From Ignavibacteriaceae bacterium (lineage in GTDB: Bacteria > Bacteroidota > Ignavibacteria > Ignavibacteriales > Ignavibacteriaceae): a DNA stretch of 64,000 bases. Numbering within the stretch: the stretch's first letter is position 1; each line of letters opens with the position of its first letter. Shown here piece after piece: positions 26,192 through 36,000 of this stretch. The notes beneath the pieces were generated by a model, which was not told where the DNA came from, searched no databases, and saw nothing but the letters and a program-made list of their open reading frames with translations. The translations under genes were made by a program, and so were the position numbers. The stretch is taken from NCBI GenBank assembly GCA_013360295.1, contig JABWCL010000010.1:55847-119846 (forward strand). The letters run 5' to 3'.

Positions 26192-27031
26192 TCAGGTTGT
26201 CTTGAGAATTTTAACTTCCAGTAAGGATTTGAAGAGTAACGCGATCTTGCGTATGTTTGAGACGCGCACCCTTTTTTTCATAAGCACAGTTACTTCGCTC
26301 TTCCTTATCTTCTCAAAAAGTTTGATGTAATATAAGTACGCGGAGTATACACCCATTCTAACGCCTGCCGGCAGGTTACGGATACCCTCCAACGCAAGTT
26401 CAAATTCCCGTTCAATTCCGTCTTCGAGCAGTTTTTTATTGCAGTCATTAATATCCACATACTGATCAATACCCGGTAAATAGATGCGTCCTCTTTCTTC
26501 GATATCGCTTTTTATGTCACGGAGAAAATTTACTTTCTGGAACGCGGAACCGAGCGCTTTAGCAGGAGCAAGCAGCCTGTTGAATAATTCCTTATCCCCT
26601 TCCACAAAGACGCGCAGGCACATTAATCCGACAACTTCAGCAGAGCCGTATATATAGTTATTATATTCTTTGCTCTCATAATAGTTGTTGTATAAATCCA
26701 TTTCCATACTATCGAGGAAAGCATTTATATACTCCCTGTCAATACCATACTTATTTACAACAATCTGGAAAGCGTGAAGAATAGGATTGGTGGATAAGCC
26801 GGTCTCGATAGCTTTATAGGTCTCGGTTCTGAAATCCGAGAGCATTTTCTTTTTGTCAAATCCGTGGAAAGTATCAACTATCTCATCGGCAAGGCGTACA
26901 AATCCGTATACCGCGTAAATCGGTTCGCGGAATTTCGGGGCGAACGCCATAATCCCCATACTGAATGAGGTGCTGTAAGCCGTCGTGAGCAGTTTGCTCA
27001 TCTTCATCGTTGTGTCATGATAAAGCTGCAT
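26192..27031 (-). CDS. crtB: Phytoene synthase
   Basis: Joins two geranylgeranyl diphosphates into phytoene. ATG 27031 is preferred over TTG 27043: AAGGA lies about 12 bases before the ATG and too close to the TTG. The 279-residue protein has the two aspartate-rich Mg-diphosphate sites: DEIVD at 49-53 and DIKSD at 172-176 in NFLRDIKSDIEERGRIYLP, plus GSAEVVGLMCLRVF. It overlaps the end of crtI by 17 bases. No GGPP synthase lies in this window. Confidence 0.94.
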   Translation of the reverse strand: MQLYHDTTMKMSKLLTTAYSTSFSMGIMAFAPKFREPIYAVYGFVRLADEIVDTFHGFDKKKMLSDFRTETYKAIETGLSTNPILHAFQIVVNKYGIDREYINAFLDSMEMDLYNNYYESKEYNNYIYGSAEVVGLMCLRVFVEGDKELFNRLLAPAKALGSAFQKVNFLRDIKSDIEERGRIYLPGIDQYVDINDCNKKLLEDGIEREFELALEGIRNLPAGVRMGVYSAYLYYIKLFEKIRKSEVTVLMKKRVRVSNIRKIALLFKSLLEVKILKTT

Positions 27032-28493
27032 AGTCAGATTCAATCCTTTCTGTGACTAATTTTGAACTGATGATTACCATCGGTAAACCCGTTCCGGGTG
27101 TTGTTGATGCTCCTACATAATATAGATTTTTAAACTCTTCATCTTTGTTTTTCGGACGGAAGGCGCCGACTTGGTTCATTCCGTGGGCTAACCCGAGTCC
27201 CGAACCCTTATAGAGATTAAACATCTCGGCCCATTCCACCGGCGAATAGATCTGCTTTACGATTGTGTTGGCGTTAAAGTCGAAGCCTGTGCGTTTACTA
27301 AGATCGCTCATTATATTTTCCGCCAGGTCTTCTTTATCGCTCCAGTCTTTCTTGAAGCGCATATCGGGAACAGGGCAAAGAATAAAAACGTTCTCGCATC
27401 CTTCGGGAGCGCACTCCGCGTAGGATTTTGAAGAGACATTGACATAGTAATATGGTTTTTGCGGACTAATTGACGAAGTAAAGATAGTGTCTGCGTACCC
27501 CCTGAAATTGCTGCCAAGGAAATAATTATGATGGGCAAGATTTTCTATTTTCCCTTTAACACCCAAATATATAGTAAACGGAGCTAATGTCCAATCCATC
27601 GAATCAAGTTTTTTCTCATTAAATTCCGGCCTTCCTAAAACCTTGCCCCTGAAAAACGCAGCATCTGAATTCGAAATAAACAGGTCTGCTTCGTATTTAT
27701 GCCCGTCCTGGTCAACGACAGATACAATTTTATCCCCGTCCCTGTCCACCCCTACAATCTCTTTATTAAAAACATATTTTACGTTTCGCTGCTTTAACAT
27801 TTTATCCACTTCTTCAACCAGTTTATACATTCCCCCTTCAACTTTCCAGTAACCATCGTGCCTCATTTCAGTATAGTTCAGCAATGAATAGATAGCCGGT
27901 GTCTCGAACGGTGTTGAGCCAAGGAAGAAAGCAACCAGTGAAAAAATCACCTTGATTTCTTCTGATTCAAAATTATTTTCCACTTCTTTCCACATAGACC
28001 GGAAGAGATAAGGCAGGTGTTTAAGCGGTACCCCTGTAAGTTTTAGTACATACTCCAGTTTATTGTTAAAATTCGCTTTTACTACCTTATCTTCCGTATC
28101 GTGAAAAAACTCCCCGGCCCTCTTCAGGTATTTTTCCGCCTTAACCGCCAGGTTTGGTTCAACGCCCTTGAACTCTTCCTCCAGTTTTTTTAGGTCCTTC
28201 CAAATGCGGTACGGTTTATTATTGCCCTCAAAATAAACCTGATACAGAGGATCAAGTTCCTGCAGTTTTACAGGACTTTTTACCCCAACCGAAGAAAATA
28301 ATTCATCCAGCTCATAGCTCATGCTCATGAACGACGGGCCGACATCGAAGGTAAAGCCTTCCATCTCAAGCCTGTTCAGCCTTCCGCCCGGACGCGAATG
28401 CTTTTCGATGATTGTCACATCATAGCCTTTGTGTGCGAGCCTTAAAGCTGTCGAGAGTCCGCCTAATCCAGAACCGATAATTACTGCTTTCAG
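27015..28493 (-). CDS. crtI: Phytoene desaturase, apparently starting at CTG
   Basis: A 492-residue FAD-dependent enzyme converting phytoene to lycopene. The FAD site KAVIIGSGLGGLSTALRLA lies upstream of the first GTG/ATG codon. Reading back, the frame meets a stop at 28514-28512 with no ATG, GTG or TTG between. A CTG at 28493, eight bases after CGGAG, directly precedes Lys-Ala-Val-Ile-Ile, exactly where a start is expected. The C-terminal FAD motif is VGASTTPGTGLPMVIISS. It is first gene of the carotenoid operon. The central part (FFLGSTPFETPAIYSLL) is typical of CrtI. Confidence 0.9.
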   Translation of the reverse strand: MKAVIIGSGLGGLSTALRLAHKGYDVTIIEKHSRPGGRLNRLEMEGFTFDVGPSFMSMSYELDELFSSVGVKSPVKLQELDPLYQVYFEGNNKPYRIWKDLKKLEEEFKGVEPNLAVKAEKYLKRAGEFFHDTEDKVVKANFNNKLEYVLKLTGVPLKHLPYLFRSMWKEVENNFESEEIKVIFSLVAFFLGSTPFETPAIYSLLNYTEMRHDGYWKVEGGMYKLVEEVDKMLKQRNVKYVFNKEIVGVDRDGDKIVSVVDQDGHKYEADLFISNSDAAFFRGKVLGRPEFNEKKLDSMDWTLAPFTIYLGVKGKIENLAHHNYFLGSNFRGYADTIFTSSISPQKPYYYVNVSSKSYAECAPEGCENVFILCPVPDMRFKKDWSDKEDLAENIMSDLSKRTGFDFNANTIVKQIYSPVEWAEMFNLYKGSGLGLAHGMNQVGAFRPKNKDEEFKNLYYVGASTTPGTGLPMVIISSKLVTERIESDYAALS

Positions 28494-28789
28494 AAAAAAA
28501 TCTCCGTTTGTTTATTTGTTTGTTTAATGGTGAAACACGGAACGTGGGTAATTAGTTCCGGAAAATTCCCCTAAATTTCCCTGATAAAAAAGGGGAATCC
28601 TGCGGGTATCCCGTTAACCCAACCTGCCGCAAGAGGACTTCCCTGCCCCTTAAATCGAAATTAAAAGAGTTAACACCGGCTTAGCTAACTTCTCCCGGGT
28701 CAACTTGTCCATCTTGCCGGATGGAGAAAAGATAAGGCGGGTAAAATTTTTACTCTACACAATTTATCATTGTTCGGTAAAGCTGTTAT
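28494..28789. promoter_or_regulatory. Divergent control region of the carotenoid operon
   Basis: A 296-base region between crtI and the rightward Zn-ribbon gene. It carries an inverted repeat, ATTCCCC (28565-28571) with GGGGAAT (28592-28598), and a near-palindrome GTAAAATTTTTAC (about 28741-28753). Either could bind a regulator, for example a light-responsive MerR-type repressor, but no known operator consensus is recognised. Confidence 0.45.
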
Positions 28790-29140
28790 TTGTTATGTTT
28801 ACGAATATTAAATTTTAGGAGCATCTTTTTTATCGAAAAATCTGTTACCAAAGGCAAACACTTCACAGCTTGTAATAATGTAAAATGCGGTAACTTATTT
28901 CTGGTTGACCCTTCCGAATCCCCTGGCGACCTGGGGTACCTCTGTCCGGAGTGCAGCAGAAAAACCCTGACCCATCACGTTATCCAGTGCTCAAGCTGCA
29001 CCACCGTGCTTAACTTAGTAAGAGCTGCTGACGCGGAACAAAAAATTGTTTTCAATGTCAGTAAATGTTCCCATTGCTACGGAAGCCTGGAAGATGAATG
29101 GGAAATAGAACCGCTTTACCAGTCAGACTCTTACATCTGA
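28790..29140 (+). CDS. Small zinc-ribbon protein
   Basis: A protein of up to 116 residues with four cysteine pairs: CNNVKC, CPEC, CSSC and CSHC, two of them separated by about 20-40 residues. It looks like two zinc knuckles or ribbons. The start is unclear: TTG 28790 gives an odd hydrophobic N-terminus, while AGGAG at 28818-28822 stands before a stretch (from 28823) without any ATG, GTG or TTG until well into the ribbon. The conserved part begins around Val19. Function is unknown. Confidence 0.65.
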   Translation: MLCLRILNFRSIFFIEKSVTKGKHFTACNNVKCGNLFLVDPSESPGDLGYLCPECSRKTLTHHVIQCSSCTTVLNLVRAADAEQKIVFNVSKCSHCYGSLEDEWEIEPLYQSDSYI

Positions 29141-29188
29141 GTAGTCCGAAAATCTTTTGTTCACATAAGCAGTCCGGCCTGACAAAAA

Positions 29189-29850
29189 ATGGACTCTGCT
29201 TTCACACCCCTGTCTTTATCCGATAAGAAACTATATACCACCGCCTACTATCTCGCGGTATTTACAATTCTATATAATTTAGCCGAAGGGATTATCTCAA
29301 CTTACTTCGGGTACAGCGATGAAACCCTGGCCCTATTCGGGTTTGGCGTGGATAGCTTTATTGAAATGATCTCCGGTATTGGCGTAGCGCATATGATCAT
29401 AGGGATTAAAAATAATCCCGGCACTACCCGCGACCGTTTTGAAATTACCGCGCTTAAGATAACCGGTTTCTCATTTTACGCGCTTACTGCAGGACTACTC
29501 GCGGGTGCGGCAATCAATATTTATCTCGGGAATAAACCGGAAACAACATTCTGGGGCGTGGTAATCTCAGCAGTTTCTATCGCGGTAATGACCGTACTTA
29601 TCTACGAAAGATAAAGACCGGTAAGGCGTTAAACTCCCAGCCTATAATTGCCGATGCGAATTGCACTAAAGTATGTATTTATATGTCGGTCATACTTCTT
29701 CTCTCCAGTTTTATTTATGAGGCTGCAGGCTTCGCTTATGCCGATGTGATAGGAACACTCGGACTTGCTTATTTTTCTCTAAGCGAGGGGAGAGAATGCT
29801 TTGCTAAGTCGAAGAATCTGGCAATAAGCTGCGGATGCGGACACGATTAA
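29189..29850 (+). pseudogene. Frameshifted cation (CDF-like) transporter
   Basis: The intact first frame (29189-29614, 141 residues, four membrane helices) ends abruptly at a TAA after VLIYER. The protein continues in the -1 frame from about 29608 as IKTGKALNSQPIIADANCTK, two more helices (SVILLLSSFIYE, DVIGTLGLAYFSLSEG) and a cysteine-rich end ISCGCGHD, stopping at 29850. The joined product is about 220 residues, the size of small cation transporters of Bacteroidota. One lost base in an A-run (GAAAGATAAAG) explains it. This could be a true pseudogene or a sequencing error. Confidence 0.8.
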
Positions 29851-29986
29851 TTAATGACCGGATTCCTTCCCATTTCCCTCTGATATTCTCCTGATCTTTG
29901 TGTTGAGAAGGGCGAGCCATTGCAGATTCGCGATCTATCGGGCTTAGACTTCCCGCATCATTCTGAGAGATTTATATATCAAACGA

Positions 29987-30007
29987 GAGCCGCTTTAGAA
30001 GCGGCTC
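29987..30007 (-). terminator. Hairpin terminator of the rpmH-yidC operon
   Basis: GAGCCGCTT (29987-29995) pairs perfectly with AAGCGGCTC (29999-30007), nine pairs with a three-base loop, 15 bases past the yidC stop on the minus strand. The following minus-strand sequence is T-rich but broken (TCGTTTGATATAT). It is a probable intrinsic terminator. Confidence 0.75.
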
Positions 30008-30022
30008 ACGGAATTTTTACTG

Positions 30023-31858
30023 TTATTTCTTTCTGGCTTTCTGCTGTGCTTTTGCCTTCTGTTCGGCGGCTTCCATCATTCGCTGCATAAACCCGGCTTT
30101 CTTCGGATTCTTCACAGGCTGCAGTTCTATTGGTTTCGCGTAGTTATTCAGATAATACTGCTGGCCGATAGAGAGAAGGTTAAACAGGAAATAATAAAGG
30201 TTTAAGCCCGAAGGGAAACTCATAAAGAGTAGCGTAAGCATCACAGGCATTACGTAAACCATCGCCATCTGCTGCGGGTCTTTAATAGTCATCTTTTGCT
30301 GTACAAATGTTGTAACTCCCATAAGGATCGCGAGTCCGCTTATCTGATCTATGCCAAACAACGGTATCTTGAACGGCAGGTGGAGAAGCACGTCGGGGCG
30401 CGAGAGGTCTGTAATCCACCAGATGAAAGGCTGCTGACGCAGTTCGATCGCTGTCTGGAATACTCCCCACAGCGCTATGAATATAGGCATCTGCAGGATC
30501 AGCGGGAGGCACCCTCCCATCGGATTGATCCCGTATGTAGAATAAAGTTTCATTGTCTCTTTATTCATTTTTGCCGGATCATCCTTAAACTTCTCTTTCA
30601 ATTCCGTGATCTTAGGCTGAAGCATCTGCATCTTCCGCATCGAATCCATACTCTTTTGCGTAAGCGGATTCATCAGCACTTTAATGATCAATGAGAATAC
30701 AATTATTACTATACCGTAATTAAGAATAAGCGAGTGGAGGAAAGTGAACATCGGGAGGAGTACATACTCCGCTATCGGCCTGACTATCGCCTTCAGTCCA
30801 AAGAAACTGCCGAAGTCCACTATTGCCGTCAGGTTCCCCGGATACTGATCGAGGATATCATAAGATACCGGCCCGACATAAAGCATAAAAGATGATTTAA
30901 GATAAGCTTCTTCGCGGAAAGGCATCTTAAAGCGCGCGGAATAAAACTCTCTTAATCCGCCCTCTTTATAATGATGCGCGTTTCCCTTAATGTAGGCGCC
31001 TTCGACTTTTGCCGGATTATCCGGAACAATAATCGCCGCGAAATATTTATTTCTTACTGTCAGCCAGTCAACCCTGCCTGTGAAATCCTGTTCAACTTTT
31101 TCGCCGGTATTTGGCGCATCGATGATAACCTGTTCATCACCGTAGAAAGCGCTGGCGTTTGAATAAGTCGCTTCATCAACTGAGTTGCCCTCAACAAACC
31201 TTATGCCGCTGTCCCAGATAATATCATAAGCGTTATTACTGATCACCTTATTCAGGTTAATGAGTTCGGCATCAAAACGCGAACTGTATTTATCAGCGTA
31301 GAAAATGAAATTCTTTTTGATAAACGCGCTATCACCGGTTTTATAGTAATAAGTAAAGGGGAGGGAATCCTGTCCGGTGATTTTGTAGTAATGCTTTGTA
31401 AGGGTAGTATTGAACTTAAGGTCGCCGGTGTTGATTTTCTTGCCGTCGTTTGTGACAAAGAACAGATCAAGCGCGCCGCCGCGGTAAGTATTGATAAGCT
31501 GAACGCTGCGCCCGTAAACAGAGGTGTCTTTTAAGTCCGAAGCGGCCGCCCAGTTATTATATTTTTTAAGAAAAACCCTGTTGAGCTTTCCCCCTTTATT
31601 ACTGAATTCAACAATAGCCAGGTCAGTCTCAATAGTAATTATCCCGGGATTGCCGGTAAACTTTTCGAAATATTTTCCGAGGTCGGTATCGTCTTCCTTC
31701 GCGGCAGCCTTTGGAGCCTCTTCTTTCTTCTCTTCAGTTTTAACGGTCTCCTGTTTTTTCTGCTGCTGCGGAGGCGGAGGTTCCGGCGAATTGAAAAAAA
31801 GCCATACGGTGATGATGATAAATATCAGTACAAAAGCTAAAGTGGTTTGTTTATCCAT
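30023..31858 (-). CDS. yidC: Membrane protein insertase YidC
   Basis: A 611-residue inner-membrane insertase and chaperone. The order is an N-terminal helix (residues 5-25), a proline/lysine/glutamate-rich linker (26-55), a large periplasmic beta-domain (about 60-330, with YYYKTGDSAFIKKNFIFYAD) and the five-helix insertase core (about 350-585) containing SLIIKVLMNPLTQKS, YGINPMGGCLPLILQMPIFIALW and FPSGLNLYYFLFN. The C-terminal tail is basic (AEQKAKAQQKARKK). Length is typical of Bacteroidota YidC. Last gene of the rpmH-rnpA-yidD-yidC operon. Confidence 0.97.
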   Translation of the reverse strand: MDKQTTLAFVLIFIIITVWLFFNSPEPPPPQQQKKQETVKTEEKKEEAPKAAAKEDDTDLGKYFEKFTGNPGIITIETDLAIVEFSNKGGKLNRVFLKKYNNWAAASDLKDTSVYGRSVQLINTYRGGALDLFFVTNDGKKINTGDLKFNTTLTKHYYKITGQDSLPFTYYYKTGDSAFIKKNFIFYADKYSSRFDAELINLNKVISNNAYDIIWDSGIRFVEGNSVDEATYSNASAFYGDEQVIIDAPNTGEKVEQDFTGRVDWLTVRNKYFAAIIVPDNPAKVEGAYIKGNAHHYKEGGLREFYSARFKMPFREEAYLKSSFMLYVGPVSYDILDQYPGNLTAIVDFGSFFGLKAIVRPIAEYVLLPMFTFLHSLILNYGIVIIVFSLIIKVLMNPLTQKSMDSMRKMQMLQPKITELKEKFKDDPAKMNKETMKLYSTYGINPMGGCLPLILQMPIFIALWGVFQTAIELRQQPFIWWITDLSRPDVLLHLPFKIPLFGIDQISGLAILMGVTTFVQQKMTIKDPQQMAMVYVMPVMLTLLFMSFPSGLNLYYFLFNLLSIGQQYYLNNYAKPIELQPVKNPKKAGFMQRMMEAAEQKAKAQQKARKK

Positions 31859-31882
31859 AAACTCAAAAACTAAATTATAAAA

Positions 31883-32110
31883 TCAGGGCTCATCAATTCC
31901 GCCCTTTGAAAACGGGTTACAACGCAGTATGCGCCATACAGATTTGGCAACGCCTTTAATAACACCGTATTTGTTAATTGCTTGTATTGCGTACTCCGAA
32001 CAGGTCGGGTAGAACCTGCACGATGGAGGGAATAAAGGGGAAATAAACAGCTGGTACCCTCTTACAATTTTTATTAGTACCCATTTAATCAATCCTAGTG
32101 GATGCTCCAT
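31883..32110 (-). CDS. yidD: Membrane protein insertion efficiency factor YidD
   Basis: A 75-residue protein with the family core [20 protein letters not shown] and [16 protein letters not shown], including the three conserved cysteines. YidD assists YidC-dependent insertion at the inner membrane. Its start lies inside the end of rnpA (26-base overlap), the usual arrangement, and it is followed 24 bases later by yidC. Confidence 0.96.
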   Translation of the reverse strand: MEHPLGLIKWVLIKIVRGYQLFISPLFPPSCRFYPTCSEYAIQAINKYGVIKGVAKSVWRILRCNPFSKGGIDEP

Positions 32111-32516
32111 TTATTTCAATTCTTTGAAGTATCTGCGTGACTTCGGGGACGATATCGCTAAGCGTGATTTTACGGCGGCTTCTGCTCTCAAACCCAGAAG
32201 GCAGAAAGACTAAAAGAATCTGTTTGCCTGATCCGATCATCTTTTCTCTTAATAGGTTTTTGTTCAGCCTGTAAGCTTCTTTAATGAGCCTGCGCAGCCT
32301 GTTACGCCAGTGGGCCTTTCCTGCTTTTTTGGAAATGCCAACCGCAATTCTCGCCGGCGAGTCACCACTTTCTGTCCCTGAGGGATGTTCGGTAACGATA
32401 TAAACAGCCCTTAGCAGTTTTGATGAGGAAGTAATTCTCTTTCCCTGTGAAAAGATCAGGTCGAACCGGCTTTTACCGCTGACCCTCTCTGTACCGGAAA
32501 GAGAATGTTCACTCAA
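32085..32516 (-). CDS. rnpA: Ribonuclease P protein component
   Basis: A 143-residue RNase P protein that helps the RNA subunit remove 5' leaders from pre-tRNAs. The RNR signature is intact in [20 protein letters not shown]. The start is TTG at 32516 (TTGAGTGAACAT), which overlaps the rpmH stop by four bases; no better codon precedes the conserved [15 protein letters not shown]. The C-terminal part ([18 protein letters not shown]) is normal. Confidence 0.94.
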   Translation of the reverse strand: MSEHSLSGTERVSGKSRFDLIFSQGKRITSSSKLLRAVYIVTEHPSGTESGDSPARIAVGISKKAGKAHWRNRLRRLIKEAYRLNKNLLREKMIGSGKQILLVFLPSGFESRSRRKITLSDIVPEVTQILQRIEINGASTRID

Positions 32517-32665
32517 AATCTGCTTTCGTCACTAACCGTAAGTTTCTTTCTCCCTTTTTTCCTTCTGGCGGCAAGTACTTTTCTGCCGTTGGGGGTACTC
32601 ATTCTTTCACGGAAGCCGTGTTTGTTACGTCTTTTTCTTTTACTTGGTTGAAATGTTCTTTTCAT
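32513..32665 (-). CDS. rpmH: 50S ribosomal protein L34
   Basis: A 50-residue protein opening [20 protein letters not shown] and continuing [20 protein letters not shown], the universal L34 sequence. It is first gene of the operon with rnpA, yidD and yidC; AGAGGAA stands just before the ATG. No dnaA or replication-origin features are found next to it. Confidence 0.97.
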   Translation of the reverse strand: MKRTFQPSKRKRRNKHGFRERMSTPNGRKVLAARRKKGRKKLTVSDESRF

Positions 32666-33058
32666 TTAATTCCTCTTTAATAAAGACCTTAAAGTTACGA
32701 AAAAGCGGGGAAATTTACAAAAAGAGTTAAAAGTTAAAAGTTAAGAGTTAATCCTTTGATGGGGAATAGGCTGGAATATGGCGTTTTTGCGTCAAAAATG
32801 CGGTTTTTTCATTAACAGCTTGTTACGCAAACAATATAAACTTGAGAGGTTATGGCGAATTTTCGCTTCTCCGCGTTCTTGGCGTTAACTTGGCGGCTTG
32901 GCGGTTTCACGGTTTTGAGATACTATAAATGTTCCGAACTCATCCTCCCCGGCCTTCCCTCGTGGGATCTTTCGACTTCTCTTGAAAAAAGAAGGAGGGG
33001 ACAGAATTAAAAATCTGTGGTCATCCGATAAATCTGTGTTATCTGTGGTCCAACTTAC
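32666..33058. other. Intergenic region with repeat blocks, rpmH upstream
   Basis: The region holds the rpmH promoter at its left end. Four AAGTTAA-type heptamers lie at about 32724-32752. At about 32935-33005 is a copy of the GAACTCATCC-CCC / CTTCTCTT-hairpin repeat that recurs at 36448, 41578 and 46447. Next to it are TCTGTGGTC-type words (33015-33058). No gene is supportable. Confidence 0.6.
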
Positions 33059-36000
33059 CTATTTAATAACGATCATTTTACGAGTTGAAGAGAACAGTAC
33101 TTGTCCCGCATCGCCCGTAACTGTAATTTTATAGAAATAAACGCCGCTGTGTATTTTCGCCGCATTGTAATTTACTGTATGAACTCCTGCATCTGTCTTG
33201 CCGCTTAACAAATTTGCAATTTCCCTCCCCAGCACATCGTAAACCGCAAATTTAACATTCCCACTGACCGGCAAATAAAACCGGAATGATGTGACCGAAT
33301 TACCCCCGCCAAACGGATTAGGATAATTCTGCTCCAGCATAAAATTCCCCGGCGATGAAACAGTCACACTCACCTCATTTGAAAAACTGAATGACCCGTC
33401 ATTATCAACCTGCTTTAACCTGTATCTGTATTCCCCCGGAGCAACATTTTCATCTGTAAAAGAATAAGAAGATATGTTACCGCTACTCCCCGCACCGGAA
33501 ACGAATCCAATTATCTTCCCTTCTCCACTATTCTCCCCACCACTCTGTATTAACTTTTCACTTATAACTTTTAACTTAATTATCTCAAACCCTCTGTTAT
33601 TAACCTCCGTTGCCGTCACCCACCTCAGTTTCACATTGCCGTCAATGTTTTCCGCGACGAATGAAACCAGTTCAACCGGAAGCATCCAGCCGGGATCAGA
33701 AATATAAATATCATCAAAAACCGCAAACTCGGAGGAGGTAACATTATGATTCCACAGACACCCGAAATAAGGAAGCGAAGTACCGGTATAGGTGTTGTCT
33801 ACTGCAGTACCGAGAAGTGTAGCGGTGTTTCTTGGGTCCTCATAAGGGAAAGCAGCTGAACTGCTGTCCGCGTAAAGCGCCCAGCTTGAATTTGAGGGAT
33901 CGAAAATAACTTTAATGCTATGGTATCCGCTGCCGTATGCCCCGCCCGCGATAACGTTTGTCATACTGCCGTTTGAGGCGAACCCGTTATTAAACTTTGC
34001 CAGGCGGATCGGATCCACTGAGCCGGAATTGCCGTGAACCACCGCGTAACCGGTCCCGCCGTCTATTGATGAAGTTGACTTTGCAAGTACAAATGCTATT
34101 CCGTAGTTTCCAGCGTCGAAGCCGGAAGGGTTGGGGCGGGTATGCTTCATATTCACCGCCCACATCATTAAACCATTCGCATTATTGAGCACGGTGTTAT
34201 ATCCGGTGAGTGTGCTTAAATTGACATAAGCAAAGTCTTTTCCCGATACTCCCGAACTTATCTTAAGCCTGCTGCTGTCAATCGCTATGGCTGATCCCGC
34301 GACAGTCTCTGTCTCGCTCCAGTTAAGGCTTACGGGGGATGTAGGCGTGCCGCCGAGGGTATTGCTGCTGCTTCTGTTAAAGTTATCGAGCAGGTTTATT
34401 GCTATTGCTTCGTTATCAACTAATGTAAGAGTAAACAGAGATAGGGGACCCGCTTGCGCGCTGTTGCCACCCGATACATCTTCAATGGAAAACTCGAAAA
34501 ACTCGGTGGGTTCCTGCTCGTTGTCATCCGTTATTGTGATTACAACACTTTGATTCTGCGAACTCCCCGCGGGGAAAGTTACCGTCTGCGAAGTAAAACC
34601 GCCCAGATCAGCCGGACTGCCGGAAACAAGGGCCACCGTAGCGGTCGTGGGAATTATTGAATTCGGATTATCAATCATAAGTACAAGGCTTAACTGCCCG
34701 TCCCCTTCGTTGGCAAGAGCGGATGAAGCGGTAAACTGCACGGTTGTCAGGTCATCATCACGGATGATAAGTGAAAATTCCGGATTCTGCCCGATCACCG
34801 CATTTGTACCGCCGGAGATATTCTGAAGCTTAAAGACAAATGCTTCATCCCCCTCGAGGAGTGTATCGTTTGTAACATCAACTGTCACAAACTGATCACC
34901 GGCCGAACCCGAGGGAAAAATTACCGTTTGAGCAGTGTAATTATTAATATCCGAAGAATCTCCCGATATCAGAATAACCTGCACACTCGTCGCGGCTGTT
35001 GGTGACGGATTAATTATCCCAAGCCGCAACGTGACAGATCCCGTATCTTCCTTTACCGTCGCGGTAGTGCCGATAAAATTCACAACTGTATTTGTGCTCG
35101 CGCCCGTCGCTTTGCTGACTCTCGGAAAAACACCATTGATCTTATAGTTCCTTAACGCACCTCCGCCGTTGTAAGAATAGACAGTAACGTAGTAAGCCGT
35201 GCCTGAAGCCAGCCTTTCAAACGTTATACCGTTGGCTCCCCCTGTATGCGTTACATTAAACAGGCCTTTTCCGTCAGAAAGAGTTGTATCATCGGAATAG
35301 ATCTCGCCGTCAATCGGAAGGAAATAATCATCCTTAGAAAATATCTGCACCAGGTAACCGGAGGGAACCTGTGTGCCGGAAGCATCTGTCCAGTTTACTG
35401 TAATGCTCGTGCTGGTCGAAGTAGCCACGAGAGAAACGGGGTAGTTGGAAGGTTCGGGATCATAAACCGGACTAAGTTTACTAAAATTATTGAAGTTTAT
35501 GTAACTCACATATTCAGGACGGTCGGTAAAAGGATTCCTGTTTTGCTGCACGGACTGAATATAGTTCCCTCTTTCCACTTCGTGCTTATCGGGCGGGTCC
35601 TGTCTGTGCCAGTTAAGGAGAGTTTCAAAAGCCTGGGGTGCTTCATTCAGCGCGGGGAGCCGGGTGTTGTTCAGCCAGTTGAGATTCCACGCTACGCCGT
35701 CTATACCGTCATAACGCAGCATCATGTAAAGCAGCGCGCGGGCGGCATCTCCCTTTTGCTTGTCCCGGGGTTCATATACCAACTGTCCCAGTGCGTTTGT
35801 ACCAAGTTTGCCGTCAAGGAACTGAGATGTAACCGTTGTTACCTTGCCGAGCGGGTGATTGCTTCGTACTGCATTGGCGTTGTTCTGATGCGTGGGAAAG
35901 AGGTGATGCTGATCGGCATATTCATCACCGGAGGTACTGCTGAAAGAAGGCATCCAGCTATGACAGAAAGTATGCTCACGGCTCATCACTCCCCAGGTAA

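Noticed and set aside
29600..29625. Programmed -1 frameshift in the cation transporter
   Set aside because: The slip site GAAAGA is not a standard slippery sequence and no downstream stem is evident; a lost base is simpler.
32666..33058. Replication origin next to rpmH
   Set aside because: There is no dnaA, no cluster of TTATCCACA-type boxes and no AT-rich unwinding pattern that is distinct from the repeat DNA.
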